A DNA stretch of 64,000 bases from Euleptes europaea (lineage: Eukaryota > Chordata > Lepidosauria > Squamata > Sphaerodactylidae). This document shows, in pieces, positions 50,931 through 63,060 of the stretch. The position numbers and the translations under genes are program-made. Within the stretch, counting starts at the first letter, position 1, and each line of letters starts with the position of its first letter. The DNA is taken from NCBI RefSeq assembly GCF_029931775.1, contig NC_079312.1, positions 132,851,872 through 132,915,871 on the forward strand. The letters are read 5' to 3'. The notes under the pieces are model-generated. The model worked only from the letters and a program-made list of their open reading frames with translations. It was not told where the DNA came from and made no database searches.

Positions 50931-51245
50931 CCTATTGGCAAGCATGGCCTAACAGTTCCCTATTGGCAAGTGTGGTATCATTAATTCCTATTGGCAAGCG
51001 TGATCTAACAGATCCCTATTGGCAAGGGTGGTCTAACAGTTTCCTATTGGAAAGCGTGGTGTCATTAATTCCTATTGGCAAGCGTGGTTTAACAGTTTCC
51101 TGTTGGTAAGCGTGGTCTAACAGTTCCCTATTGGCAAGCGTGGTGTCATTATTTCCTATTGGCAAGCGTGGTCTTTACTATTTCCATTGGGCAAGCATGC
51201 AGTCTCTATGGGCAGTTATGTATTGTCTATGGGCAAGCGCTGTTC
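50920..51245 (+). repeat. 28-bp array, 10 copies, each with ATTGG
   Basis: ATTGG (once GTTGG) falls at 50934, 50962, 50990, 51018, 51046, 51074, 51102, 51130, 51158 and 51186: exactly 28 bp apart. The core is CTATTGGCAAGCGTGG; two degenerate copies follow to about 51240. Confidence 0.95.
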
Positions 51246-52285
51246 CTACTTTTAGTACATCCCGAGTACAGGTCCCCCAACAAGGCAGAATTGTTCTGCA
51301 CACTCCCCACCCTGTGGCCCATTGTAGGAAATGGGATATTCTGCTGCTAGTGCTGGACTGGAATGAGGATGTCATTCTAAAGGGGAAAAAAAGTTTCTTT
51401 TTATTGTCTGGACAAAGCCTTTAAATGCCATGTCTTGAATATAAATCTGGATCAGCACTGCTTATTGTTGGGTTTGACTTACTCTCTCAGGTACTAAAAC
51501 ACCCAATGCTAGCTTCCAGTTTCAAACAGGGACAGCCTCCACACACCCATCTTGAAATATATCAAATTATAAGCTTATGAATTTCACACCAGGGCACAAA
51601 CGATTTTCATTATGCACATAAGTATGTTAAAAATGTGTACGGAATATCTCTCACACAGGAAACTCCACTAGAAGGCAGTGCTGGATTTATAATCGCCCCT
51701 GCTCTGGGAACACTGCAACATGAAATGCTGTGACTACGGTGCTGGGGCTATCTGCTGGGTTTTTGATAACTGATGTGTGGTACGTCTCGTTAGATTCTCA
51801 TAGGATCTGCTGGCAACCTAGCACATTGCACAAAAGGAAGTTTCGCACCATATTCTTAACCCAGTGAAACCATACATATCACCACTGTATCATTCCCAGG
51901 AAATAACTTTGCCTCTAATTCTTGTCCTGCCTCTGCTCACTTTGGGGGGAAAGTCTGTGCCTCCTCCTTGTCCTGGAAGAAGAACATAGCTGGCAGTTGT
52001 GTGATGATGGTTTATTTCTATGACACCTCCAATGTTCGTGACACTTTACAGAGTGTCACAGCCAAAGCAACAGCTCCTGTAAAGAAACCCAAATCTAAGT
52101 ATGCATGTTGTGGCTGGAGATGAGTACTAAGGTCAAAGACTTCACAGAAAAGGTGTGGCTTCAAGAGGGAAAAGAAAGAATATAGACATTATTTCTAACT
52201 GGTCTTTCTTTGTAACATCTCCCCACTCCCAGCTTTCTGTTGCTTGTAATTCTAAGTATAAACTATCTCCAACTGATGTACACTC
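51246..52285. other. Gap, no gene seen
   Basis: Unremarkable single-copy-looking sequence. Confidence 0.4.
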
Positions 52286-52390
52286 CTGTCATGTAAAGAA
52301 ATGAGAGCAGCTCATGAAAGCTTATGCAGAAATAAAATTTGTGAGTCTTTAAGGTGCCGCACTGGATTCATGTTTGATTTTGCTGTAACA
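52286..52390. mobile_element. Fragment related to the fold-back repeat
   Basis: GCTCATGAAAGCTTATGC and GTGAGTCTTTAAGGTGCC match a diverged arm. Confidence 0.5.
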
Positions 52391-52429
52391 TACCAAACAT
52401 GGCTACTCCGGGTAGAAATATTTCATTTG

Positions 52430-53440
52430 ACTGTTCTGCTTTCAGCTTCCTTCTGCCAATCCTAAAATCCCCTGACGCAGCCTCCTGCTGCCCTTGGGGC
52501 TGAGACCCTGCCAAAGGGTTCTTGGGAAAGCGTCTGTGCAGCCGCCTCGCCTCATCTCTGAGTAAGGGGCTTGTCTGGCTCATCCTGCCCACAGAAGCTA
52601 ATTGTCTGGTTTTTATTTTATTTTTAAGAAATATTTCCCCAGCCGCTACCAGGAAGGAAGTCAGCGACGTGACCTCTGCTGCTGGGAAGATCTGGCCCAG
52701 TCTCGCTGGCAGTGACAAGCCATCACGGCAGAGCTGACCCCGGCCCCCAGCGCAGCTGCACAAACGTGTTTTATGAGCTCTCCATAAACCTTCCCTTCTT
52801 TGTGGCTGATGCAAGATGCCTTGTTCTCCCAGGTCTATAGGGCGTTTGGAGCAGAGACAAGATCAGCGCAATGCAGAGGTGCTAATTGGCTCTGGGTTCT
52901 TCTTGGAAGTGTCCGTCCGGCCTGCTCGCCTACCTGTTGTGCCTGGGCTTGCCTGCATGTACAAAGGAACCCACAAAGCCTGAGGGTCAATGGCGTTCAC
53001 ATACAATCCTGCACGTATATCTAGGCCTTTGTGCATCAGGCGGCACCCTTTGAACACACACGTTTGCACAGAGATTCATTCTCTGCTGCTCCTGCCCTCT
53101 TGCCCCTATAAAGTGAGTGACTGGACCATAAACAACCCATCTTGCAGCTACTTCTCACCCCATGGCAAGGGCCAGATGTTAACAGTCATGCTTTATTTAT
53201 TGCTTCTATTTCCTCCCAGTTCCAGTAACTTGTTCTCCTGCTCAAGTAGCTCATGATTAGGCAGTGAGAAGCCTCTAATCTTCCCGATCTGATTTACTGA
53301 CATTGAGAATAGCCTCTTCCCGTTATTGGGCCCAGCCTTGGGAGCAGAATCCGCGCATCTCTGCCAGGCCCTATCCTGTCACACAGACCTCCTTTCCTGG
53401 TACATTCACCAGCCAGGAAATGCTGGGCCAGGAGGGCACA
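52430..53440. other. Repeat-poor 1-kb block, candidate regulatory region
   Basis: It has balanced composition and no recognised repeat, in a region otherwise full of them. It contains clusters such as GTTTTATGAGCTCTCCATAA, GACTGGACCATAAACAACC, CTAATTGTCTGG and CTTTATTTATTGC (homeodomain/forkhead-like). In other vertebrates SOCS3 lies beyond this point; an enhancer role is inference. Confidence 0.35.
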
Positions 53441-53505
53441 AGAGAGGGCTGGGGAGGGGGGGGGGGCTGCCAGCTGGCCCTGACTCAGGAAGAGGAACGA
53501 AGGAA

Positions 53506-53812
53506 GAAAAAGAAGAGTTGATTTTTATATGCTGACTTCCTCTACCACTTAAGGAAGAATCCAACTGGCTTACAATCACCTTCCCTTCCCTTCCCCACAA
53601 CAGACACCTTGTGAGGTAGGTGGGGCTGAGAGAGTGTGACTAGCCCAAGGTCACCCAGCTGGCTTCATGTGGAAGAGTGGGGAAACAAATCCAGTTCACC
53701 AGATTAGCCTTTGCTGCTCGTGTGGAGGAGTGGGGAACCAAACCTGGTTCTCCAGATCAGAGTCCACCGCTCCAAACCACTGCTCTTAACCACTATACCA
53801 CGCTGGCTCTCT
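53506..53812 (-). mobile_element. SINE family A, full length
   Basis: The reverse strand runs from AGAGAGCCAGCGTGGTATAG to ATATAAAAATCAACTCTTC. Confidence 0.85.
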
Positions 53813-54328
53813 TGTGAAGGCTTGGGAAGGCAGAGGGGCTACGAAAAGCTGCCCACTATTGGGATGCGGTATCAGGAGATGTTATGTGCATAAGGGGCGT
53901 GGAGCATGGAACGCCGTGAGGGCGCACTAAGCAGGTTGGAAGCAGAATATGAGTGTCTCTCTCCCAACCTGCCAGGCCAATTACTGCACACCTCCAAGGC
54001 TTCTGCGTCTAGGCAAAGCATCTGTAGTGGCTTGCTCCCACTTTGCATTGGGAAGAAAGGATGCCTTTCAGGCACCTAGCAGTTATGCTTCCCTATGTAA
54101 AGTGAGTTAGGAACGGAGCCACACAGGCCTTTGTGAAGGTGCAGAGGCCTCTGGGCATATTCTTGTTCATCGTGCTGGCATAGGAAGGAAGGAAGGGCCA
54201 CTTGCCAGACTTCAAGCCGCCTGAGACACTTTGGTCACTCTCAGCCTGGAAGATGCCTCTCCCTCCTTAATCAGTGGAGCACAAGCTCTTACAAGCCCAC
54301 AGGGATGCATTTTCTCTGGGTGCATTGT

Positions 54329-54535
54329 TAGGATTGCCAACCTCCAGGTAATAGCTGGAGATCTCCTGCTATTACAACTGATCTCCAGCCGATAAAGATC
54401 AGTTCCCCTGGAGAAAATGGCCGCTTTGGCCATTGGACCCTATAGCATTGAAGTCCCTCCCCAAACCCCGTCCTCCTCAGGCTCTGCCCCAAAAACCTCC
54501 TGCCCGTGGTGAAGAGGGACCTGGAAACCCTACCT
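54329..54535 (+). mobile_element. 200-bp MITE
   Basis: From TAGGATTGCCAACCTCCAGG to GGGACCTGGAAACCCTA. Confidence 0.75.
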
Positions 54536-54559
54536 CTTCCCCTCTTTACTGCCAGGGTT

Positions 54560-54662
54560 GCTGTTAAGTCCGCATGGGGAGGACCCACGAGGTCGAGACG
54601 GAGTTCCAACAACAACGCTTTTATTGAAGAACAGAACAGAACTGGGCATACAGTGGAAATGG
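54560..54662 (-). mobile_element. Possible LTR fragment between two MITEs
   Basis: The reverse strand shows CAATAAAAGCGTTGTTG and an end CTTAACA, like the R-U5 part of an LTR. Only a fragment; uncertain. Confidence 0.35.
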
Positions 54663-54856
54663 CCCCGCTTATGGAGATCTCCCGCTGTTACAACTGATCT
54701 CCAGCCGATAGAGATCAGTTCACCTGGAGAAAATGGCCGCTTTGGCAATTGGACTCTATGGCATTGAAGTCCCTCCCTTCCCCAAACCCCGCCTGTTTCA
54801 GGCTCCACCCCAAAAACCTCCTGCTGGTGGTGACGAGGGACCTGGCAACCCTACTC
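54660..54856 (+). mobile_element. 200-bp MITE, head missing
   Basis: It starts GAGATCTCCCGCTGTTACAA and ends GGACCTGGCAACCCTA. Confidence 0.75.
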
Positions 54857-55019
54857 ATTGTAGGCAGCAATGTTCATTTTTATATGTGGCTACTGACAGT
54901 ACACCTACTCATAAATGAATATCTCATGGATTTTTTTAAAAAAACAGGAACAACGAATCCCTGTGGTATTTCAACTCCCATAAGGAAAAACTCATTCACC
55001 GAGTTTCCATTACAGTATT

Positions 55020-55225
55020 TCAGAGGGGCAGCCATGTTGGTCTGCAGTAGAACAGCTAGATTCAAGTCCAGGAGCACCTTAGAGATAAATGGGATTTTTG
55101 AGGTATGAGCTTTCAGGAGTCAAAGCTCCCTTTCGGCAGGTACCTGGGAGCGTTGACTCTCTCCAAAGCTCATATCCCAAAAATCTTGTTCGTCTCTAAG
55201 GTGCTATTGGACTCGAATGTAGCTG
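55020..55225. mobile_element. Fold-back repeat variant
   Basis: CAGGAGCACCTTAGAGATAA and CGTCTCTAAGGTGCTATTGG are inverted arms around GAGCTTTCAGGAGTCAAAGC. Confidence 0.6.
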
Positions 55226-56389
55226 TCTTACAATGTTGTGGATGTGCTGAAAGGATGGCTAGATGAATACTGCAAAATAGCTAAAATAATGTTGCGGTAC
55301 ATTGTAAATGATTGCACAGAAAGGCTCTCAGATATCTTTCCTTCTGGAAGTAACCAAGGGTGCTAAAGTACTTGTGGATTCCTGGTTGCCAGAATCAAAG
55401 TTTCAGCCTCATTTTAAAGGCACTAGCCCTGGACAGGGATGGAAACAATGCCGATATTCTTGGGTGCTTCTAAGCACATTTGAAACATAGTACTTGAGTG
55501 GCACAAATCAAAACGTAAAACTAGCAGCACGATGGGGAAATAATGCTGTTATTTCACTTTGCAACAACTGTGTCTCTGTTTAGTGAGAAATTTCATGTTT
55601 TGAAAGGATACTCCTTTTCGAGAGTGGTCTGAGTGTACATATCCTGACCTTCCTTGCAGTAAAGGTATATGCAAGACCACCATAGACTTTATCATTCAGG
55701 TTTCTTGTGTACAAACCCAGAAAGATAACCTTGGGGTAGGAGAACAAAATACCCCCTAAAGGCTTTGCTCTGCATCCAGACATCTTTGCTGCCAACATTA
55801 CTCCGTGTTCCACGTGTAATTGCTCCTCATAGCCTCGGAAGAGGATTTCCCCAAGGCCAAAACTGGCTTTTAATACAGTGGGTGTGTATACTGGAGGATG
55901 GACAACCCACCAAAACCTGGAGATGAAACCTGCAATGAGGAATGGTAGACGGAAAACTTCCCTGCTCTGCCTGGCTACAATCAATTGCAACATCACACCT
56001 CTGTATACGAAACAAAGGCAATTCCTGGAACTGAGGCTCAGAATCTCCAATGTGAATCTTGCATATAGCTTCAATTATTGATTGGGAGGAAGGACTTACA
56101 TCCTCCCCCATGGGCAACAGGGGCATGTCAGGCTCATGGCTTCTCCGGGATGTATTTATCACATAGAGGAATGCTAAATCAATAAAGCAAAGCTTTATCA
56201 ACAACTGAGGCTCTCCATTGTTTATGGCTGGGGATCTGAAGCAGGGAAATCCACAGGAGAAGGGTGTGTGGCTTAGGTTCACTTCCCAGCCTTGTCAGTC
56301 GTTAAAACAGCAAAATGCTGCACAGGCCCGCAGTACAGACAAATAGAAATGAATCTTAACCGTACATTCCCGAGACGGGGGGAAGGCGG
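55226..56389. other. Gap with overlapping unassigned ORFs
   Basis: Two overlapping reverse-strand ORFs (55580-56074, 164 codons; 55827-56282, 151 codons) show no recognised domain. Nothing else was identified. Confidence 0.3.
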
Positions 56390-56815
56390 GGGGAAGGCGC
56401 AGGCGAGCAGCCTCCTAAAGCCGTATGCCGAAAAAAGAAGAAGCCTTTTCATGGCTTTTTTTGGTTAAACTGGACCTTTCACCCATAGAAAACAGTGAGG
56501 CTGCTCCTGCTAAAAAGCAGGCGCAGCAACACTGTTCTTGGCGCCAGCGTAATGGTGCGAAAGGGGAGAGGAAGTTGCCTACCGGTGGCTCCTCCCCCAG
56601 CCCGCCCCGGGAACGCCCCAGGAACGCCCCCCCCATGCCGGCACCGCTAGTCTCCGCCATGGGGAGACTGCACCGGCGGAGGAGTGCAGCACAGCTTCAC
56701 AGTGCTCAGCCACCAACGGAACTGCTCTCTCCGCCAGCGTAAGTGCGTCTTGTGCCGTGTTTAGACACACTTACGCTGGCACAGAGGTCACGCCTCCTCC
56801 TAATGGGATTCACCC
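56390..56815. repeat. GC-rich segment with terminal hairpin
   Basis: GCCAGCGTAAGTG and CACTTACGCTGGC form a 13-bp inverted repeat around 56733-56782. The preceding 340 bp are rich in CCCCGG and CGCC. Probably a dispersed element; family unknown. Confidence 0.4.
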
Positions 56816-58204
56816 CCCTCAGGAATGCACGGCAAAAGATAATTCAAATGAAGGCAATAGTAGATTGATGATTGGAGCTGCATCTATTCATGGGGCTGCT
56901 ATGTGGATGCAGAGGCATTTCCTGTAGTCCTGAAGGGTAATACCACTGGCGCTTCAAATGCCACAGAAATACACATGCCATTATTATGCACAGGACACTG
57001 GTATTGAAGAGCAGGAATTAGAACATGGTGGCAGCAGGTTGACTCTGTGTGTGTGTGAGGGGGGAAGATTGGGTTAGTATGGATTTTGGTGAGTGCGTCA
57101 CCCTCAAATTCCAACAGGGCAAGAGGACACACAAACACCATTTGGAAGAGGGGAACCCAAATTCACATACCTACTTGAAATGCTCCAAGATGTGTTTTTA
57201 TTTTTTATCTCCAGTGTTCTTCTTAAATCATGCTTTGCCAATGGGAATAAGTGGGAAACTCCATATGTATGGAGTGAGATCTTTGATGGATCCTGAACAG
57301 TGCTGGTTTTGGTCTACTGACCAATAAAAGCAGGATCACCGTCCTCTTCAGTGATACCACCACTTCCAATGGAATAAAAGCATTATCAGGTGGCTTTTAA
57401 GACATGGCTCCAGCTAGCTTTACAAAGCACACACAGCTTGGTATTTAAAAGGCTCTGGCACCACCCAAATTTACATCTTGTCCTGGGGCTGCAGTCTACC
57501 TACCTCTTAGCTTTAGTAGCCAAGTGGTTGACTCATTTGAGTTACTATCTTATTTTATTGCTAGGCTTTCCCAGATGAAATGTCAAGGACCAAGTTACTT
57601 CTAGACAGGAGATAGCTGCCATGTCAGTGATGAGTGGGGTGATAAACATTATAAACAAAACAACTGACTTTTTTTCTCTCTGTAAAGGTGCTGTAGGACA
57701 CAGAGTAATAGGTTTGTATCAGAATGATGCCCTTTCTTCTGTTTCTTACCAGGGGCTCAGGCTCAGTTTGTCACCATCAGGGAAGTCTTTAAGAAATTAC
57801 AAAATCTCCATTTGGAGGCATCTTGAAGGTTGGGTTTCCAATCCCGCTGCAGGGATTGACAGCTACCTTCACTCTCAGGACGGCTTTACACGGCAGTCTC
57901 TGGAAGCTACTCTGAAGTCCTGCAGCATCTTAAAGACCAAGAGGCTTACTGAGGCATACATTTTTGTGAGATAGTGTCCACTTCTTCACACGCCTGAAGT
58001 GAGATTGGATTGCTTCTATCCTTACAGCCCAGTAGATCCATTAACAAATAAATAAATCCTGCTTCTGTGGCCTGCAATAAGTAGCCAAATCCTTCAATCT
58101 ACTTTTACCTAACCTCCTATCTTCAGATCTTGGCTTCTTTAAGTCTGTCCCTGAGAGCGCACCCAAATGGGCATTTCTGATTTGATCTGCTGCCGCTATC
58201 CATG

Positions 58205-58410
58205 CAAGGACTGTGGGGCAATGGTTGAGCATTTGCATGCCTGCAAGTTCAGTCCCTGGCATCTTCATTTTTTAAAAAAAAAGCTCAAGTAGTACATAAT
58301 GTGCAAGACTCCCACCTGAGACCCTGGACAGCCTCTGCTAGCCAGATTAGGCAATCATGATCTTGATAGGCCAGTGGCCTGCCTTAGAATGAGACAGCTT
58401 CATGGGTTCA
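58205..58410 (+). mobile_element. SINE family C
   Basis: GGTTGAGCATTTGCATGCC head, GTTCAGTCCCTGGCATC B box, GACAGCTTCATGGGTTCA end. Confidence 0.75.
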
Positions 58411-58605
58411 AGAAGATATACAATTCACACTGCCTGTCACGATCTATTACTGTTGTGTTCAGCCTCCTGGCTTTCTTTTGGCTCTGGTATTTCATTGAAG
58501 AGGTACAAGGTTTTGTACAACTGGTCTCAAATGGTGATGCATTGTTCCTGGTGATGCATTGTTCTTGGCCATTATCCCTCCACCTTATTCACACTTGTTA
58601 GGACC

Positions 58606-58684
58606 CCCTTCCTTCCTTCCTTCCTTCCTTCCTTCCTTCCTTCCTTCCTTCCTTCCTTCCTTCCTTCCTTCCTTCCTCCCTTCC
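58606..58684 (+). repeat. (TTCC)n microsatellite
   Basis: About 18 CTTC/TTCC units. Confidence 0.97.
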
Positions 58685-59147
58685 TCATGCTAATGTGCAC
58701 CTCTATCTACATGTTCACTCAGGAACTCAGTAGGTTTACTCCTCAGAAAGTGAGCATATGATTGCAGCCTTAATTTATTTGCTGGTCCTAGTTTATTTGC
58801 TGGTTTCAAGTTTCTTCCCTGGTCATTTTTCAGCACATCATATTTATGAAGTGTGCACAAGTCCAATGGCACACTGGGTTTGTTAACAGAACAAAGCAAT
58901 CTTGTGAGAAAGAAACATATGGATATGGGAAATGTGGGAAGATTGGTTCCAGGAAAACGATAAGTAAACATGAAATGATGGATGATAAGACTGTTGGTGC
59001 AGATGCAGACACACCCTTAGACTTCTTTAAATCTTGCCTGCTTTTGCAGAGCAATTTTCTTATAGCCTCTGAGGTTTCCTGTCCAGCAAACCTGCCAGAC
59101 TGCACACTTCTAAGTAGGTGGTTTGAACTGTATCACTCTGGATCTTG

Positions 59148-59345
59148 AACATATGATGCTGCCTTCTACTGAGCCAGTCCATGGATCCATTTCACAGTGT
59201 TACCCACTCTGCTACTCCAGGGTCTCAGGCAAAAAAAGGTCTTTCCCAACACCTGTTAATCTGAGATCTTTTAATTTAAGATGCCAGCAATCTTCTGAAT
59301 CCAAAGTATTTGCTAAACCACTGGGCAATGGCCTTTCTCCTCTTC
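59148..59345 (-). mobile_element. SINE family C remnant
   Basis: The + strand reads ATATGATGCTGCCTTCTACT and CTACTCCAGGGTCTCAGGC, the reverse of the family C end; the head is worn. Confidence 0.55.
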
Positions 59346-60038
59346 CCCCCATAGAATCACCACACCACATGTTATCTGCTGTTCCTTCCTTGCTGTTAGA
59401 AGTTGTAAATTAATTATATAATATGTTGCAACCTTGCCTTGAAATTTCTGGCCAAGATCCTAGACTGCAGGCCAGCTGAGGTTCCCAATAAGTGCTGAGG
59501 TGCCGAGTTGCCTCCTATTCCTTTATCAGCTTAATCGAAGGTATATGTTAACTGCCCGGATGCTCAAGGAATGGCTGGGAAAGGGGGCAGATTGGTTAGG
59601 ACAGTGCTTTCATCTCTGCTGTCACTCAGCAGCCATAATGCTCAACATGGGTACCCGGGGGCATATAGTCAAAGAGAGAAAGAGTAACCATCCCAGAACA
59701 AGCTCAGTAGTAGCTGTATCATGAATCAGAACTGGAGGTATATTCTGTGGCACAGGAGTCTGAAGCAGTGTAGCAGGCCAGAGGTTCCGTTCTGTTGACT
59801 AAATAAGAGCAGAAGGACAGGCTCCTAACCAATCTGCAGGACCTTGTCCTGACCTGGTCAACCCAGAGGGCCTCATAGTGCTTGCCATTCACACAGGCTG
59901 ATGCCGTACATCTGTGCCTGAAGGGGTTGTAGGCCACATACTGAGCAAGGCGCTGTCCCAAGAACAAAACTAAATTTTCTGGTTCATGCTTTGGGTTCCC
60001 TGGTAAGAGGAAGAAAATGTGATGTGCAATTACTTCAT

Positions 60039-60760
60039 CCCCTAAATGTTGGAAATGTAATAAAGAAGTTGGTTCTTTTTATCATACATGGTGGACCTGT
60101 GACAAAGCTAAGGATTTTTGGGATATGATTTATAACGAATTAAGATTAATAGTACAAAAAAATATACCCAAAACACCAGAAATGATGCTATTAAGTATGA
60201 TACCTGATGATTTGCTAAAACAAAGGACCTTTTTGATTTATGCGACTACAGCTGCAAGATTGCTTTATGCAGCAAAATGGAAAGGGGCAGATACTCCTGG
60301 GGAAAAAGACTGGATTATGAAAATGTTTGAACTGGTGGAAATGGCAAAACTTACAGCTATTTTAAATCAAAAAGACAATGTTCAATTTATGGGGGAATGG
60401 GAGGCTTGGATGAAATATTGTGAATATGAATTAGGACTGGGGAAAATGAAAGAGTACCTTTTAATCTGATCTAGATGACATTACTAATATAAAGAAATGT
60501 AATAAACTATATTGATAGTATAATGTGATTGAAACCTAATTGAGATATAAGAATAATTAAGATCAGAACGTATCACGTGGGATAGAATACTTTATTAAGA
60601 GGCGGACGGAGGTGATGGGGAAGTCAATAAATTTTATTTTTTATTTTTATTTAGCACTTAAACAATTATAACAACACTACCTATGATTTAGTTTTTAATA
60701 TTATGTATATTGTTGTTTGTTAACATGGAAAATTTATATTATAAAAACCAATAAAATTTT
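60039..60760 (+). mobile_element. L1 LINE, 5'-truncated, recent
   Basis: It begins inside ORF2 (CWKCNKEVGSFYHTWWTCDK), stays open to a stop at 60467-60469 (LLYAAKWKGADTPGEKDWIM, EWEAWMKYCEYELGLGKMK), then a short 3'UTR. The 12-bp target duplication CAATTACTTCAT is perfect (60027-60038 and 60761-60772). The intact end and exact repeats suggest a young insertion. Confidence 0.92.
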
Positions 60761-60805
60761 CAATTACTTCATGCAGGCCCAGTCAACCCCTCTGCTGGGC
60801 TGGAT

Positions 60806-61137
60806 CTAGTGATGCCAGCCTCCAGGTGGGAGGATCCCCCAGAATTACAGCTCATCTCTAGACTACAGAAATCAGTTCCCCAGTTCAAGACAGAACCCAT
60901 CTTGTCTCCTTCTAGCTTGTAAAATTCCATCAGAGGCCTAGTTCTGTTTACTGGTTTACAAGTGTAACGCTTGGTTGCATTACAAGGGAGAAACAGGGTC
61001 TCTGTTACCACACCTGGAGAAAATGGATGCTTTGGAGGGTGGACTGTATGGCATTGTGCCCCACTGAGGTCCCTGTCCTCCCCAGGCTCCACCTCCAAAT
61101 CTCCAGGAGTTTCCCAACCTGAAGCTGGCAACCCTAT
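60806..61137 (+). mobile_element. MITE variant with 135-bp insertion
   Basis: Same subfamily as 20440-20645; the body is interrupted at about 60880-61015 and ends GAAGCTGGCAACCCTA. Confidence 0.7.
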
Positions 61138-61509
61138 CCCCCCACCCCCCGCCAGTGGCGAAGGGGGACCTGGCAACCCTCTCTGTAGTTGAGGTTTTAT
61201 AAACAAGGAGGGCATATTTTGCTGCTTAGGAAATTTCACTTTATTACATGTATTCAATCTATAAAAATCCAAACCTGTTTACAAGATACAAAAACAGCAT
61301 AAATTGATATCTCCATACAAAAAACAATAAGTATGACATTTCTCAAATGCCAACATCTGCGCTCATCTAAGAATATATCCAGAAGCAACGATTTCATTGT
61401 TGATCCTTCTGCAGCACTCACATATTTTGGTCAGAAGTACAATCCTCTCTTCCGGACTGATCCTGGACAAAACTACCATAGGTTGCCCCAGAAGCTGGTT
61501 GTGATCTAC

Positions 61510-62033
61510 AGCAGGGATCCGCAACATGGTGCCCCGGAGCAAGCTGACACCTTTCCCAGCACCCTCCAAATGCATTTAGAAAGTAGGTGGGACTAGGCGG
61601 GGCTTTTGCCCAGCAGGGCTTCTGATTGGCTGTGCAGATTAAAAGGCATCCTGTTAAATGGAGCTTCGGCCTGAAATATTGAAGAGGTACTATTAGAGTC
61701 ATATGTAACCTTCCTGTCTGACATTCTGTGGTTGGCTCTGCTTCTGCCAGGTCCCTCCTCACTACAGGCGGGAGGTTTTGGGGGTGGAGCCTGAGGGGGG
61801 CGGGGTTTGGGGAGGGGAGGGACTTCAATGCCATAGAGTCCAATTGCCAAAGCAGCCATTTTCTCCAGATGAACTGATCTCTATCGGCTTGAGATCAGTT
61901 GTAATAGCAGGAGATCTCCAGCTAGTACCTGGAGGTTGGCATCCCTATGTGTCAGCCATTTTGTGATTATGCCCACCACCTTGTGTCAAAATTCCAAAGG
62001 TGCCCACAGGCTCATAAAGATTGAAGACCCCTT
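61510..62033 (+). mobile_element. hAT element carrying a MITE
   Basis: It starts CAGGGATCCGCAACATGG, matches 26906-27258 (CAGGGCTTCTGATTGGCTGT), and resumes after 61949 (TCAGCCATTTTGTGATTATG) to GAAGACCCCTTG. Confidence 0.75.
61748..61949 (-). mobile_element. 200-bp MITE nested in hAT
   Basis: The reverse strand runs from TAGGGATGCCAACCTCCAGG to GAGGAGGGACCTGG; the last terminal bases are absent. Confidence 0.75.
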
Positions 62034-62039
62034 GTTTTC

Positions 62040-63055
62040 AGAGATTGTGTGGGAATTGTTGTCACTACTCAAAAGGGGCCTGGGGGCCAAGCTCCAGGCG
62101 CTGGACGAGACACTGCTCCTCTCCCAAGTCCCCCCCTCCAATATTTTAAAAACTGATCTTTCTTTTTTTGAAATAGGGAGACAACTCTACATATAACTGA
62201 ACAAATCCTTATAAGGAGCTTCAAGATTAAAAAAAGAAAAGACAGACAGTCTGTCTGAAGCCTGAGAGGAAGGGCAAGACAGACTGGCATTCATTTTGCT
62301 GGCCATACATCTGTCAAAATAAGCTATGAAATGAGTGGGTGGAGTGGGGGAAATTAGACTTGAGTAGTGGGAGGGAAAAAAAAACCCTGCAGCCAATCCT
62401 GATTTTCATTCAAGTCTGTATGCCCCTGAAGGGGTATTGGCAAGTGGTGAAAAAGAACACATGTCTTGGTGTAAAACTCAGGCATCATCAGACAAAAACT
62501 CTTTTTGGCTGCCAATGCAAGCACAAGTGGATCATGCAGGTTCTGAGTCTTAAGAGAGGATTTATAGCAATAAAAAGATGCATTACCATAATTACATGCT
62601 CTGTTGGTAACACTCCAGCTGGAAGGCAGGTAGAGATTGAATTCCAAGTGTGGATTTTTAACCTGCCCAGTTCCCTAAAGCTCAGGGTGGGTAACCAGCT
62701 AATTAAAAAAAAACCTCTATATTAAAATGGATTTGCCATTCAAGATCCTAAAAAGAACTTCCAGTTGCTGAGACTTGCTCAAAAAAAGACCACTTCTCAT
62801 AGTATAAGACGGATAAGAGTGGAATCTACATAATGTAAAACCTGAGTCATATGAGATGATTTAAAACATATACATTCTGAAGCACATATATACAATTGCA
62901 CACATGTTTAACGTCACACATGGTAATCTCCATGTGGATGTCATGCTTTTTCCTACATAGAAGTACAAGAAAACCCTTCAAGGGGGTCTCCCAAAGTTCA
63001 TACATTTTTCTTGGAGTACTAAGAGCACCACTTTCTCCACAGCAAATGATACAGT
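62040..63055. other. Gap, no gene seen
   Basis: No convincing coding region or known repeat. Confidence 0.4.
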
Positions 63056-63060
63056 GCTAT

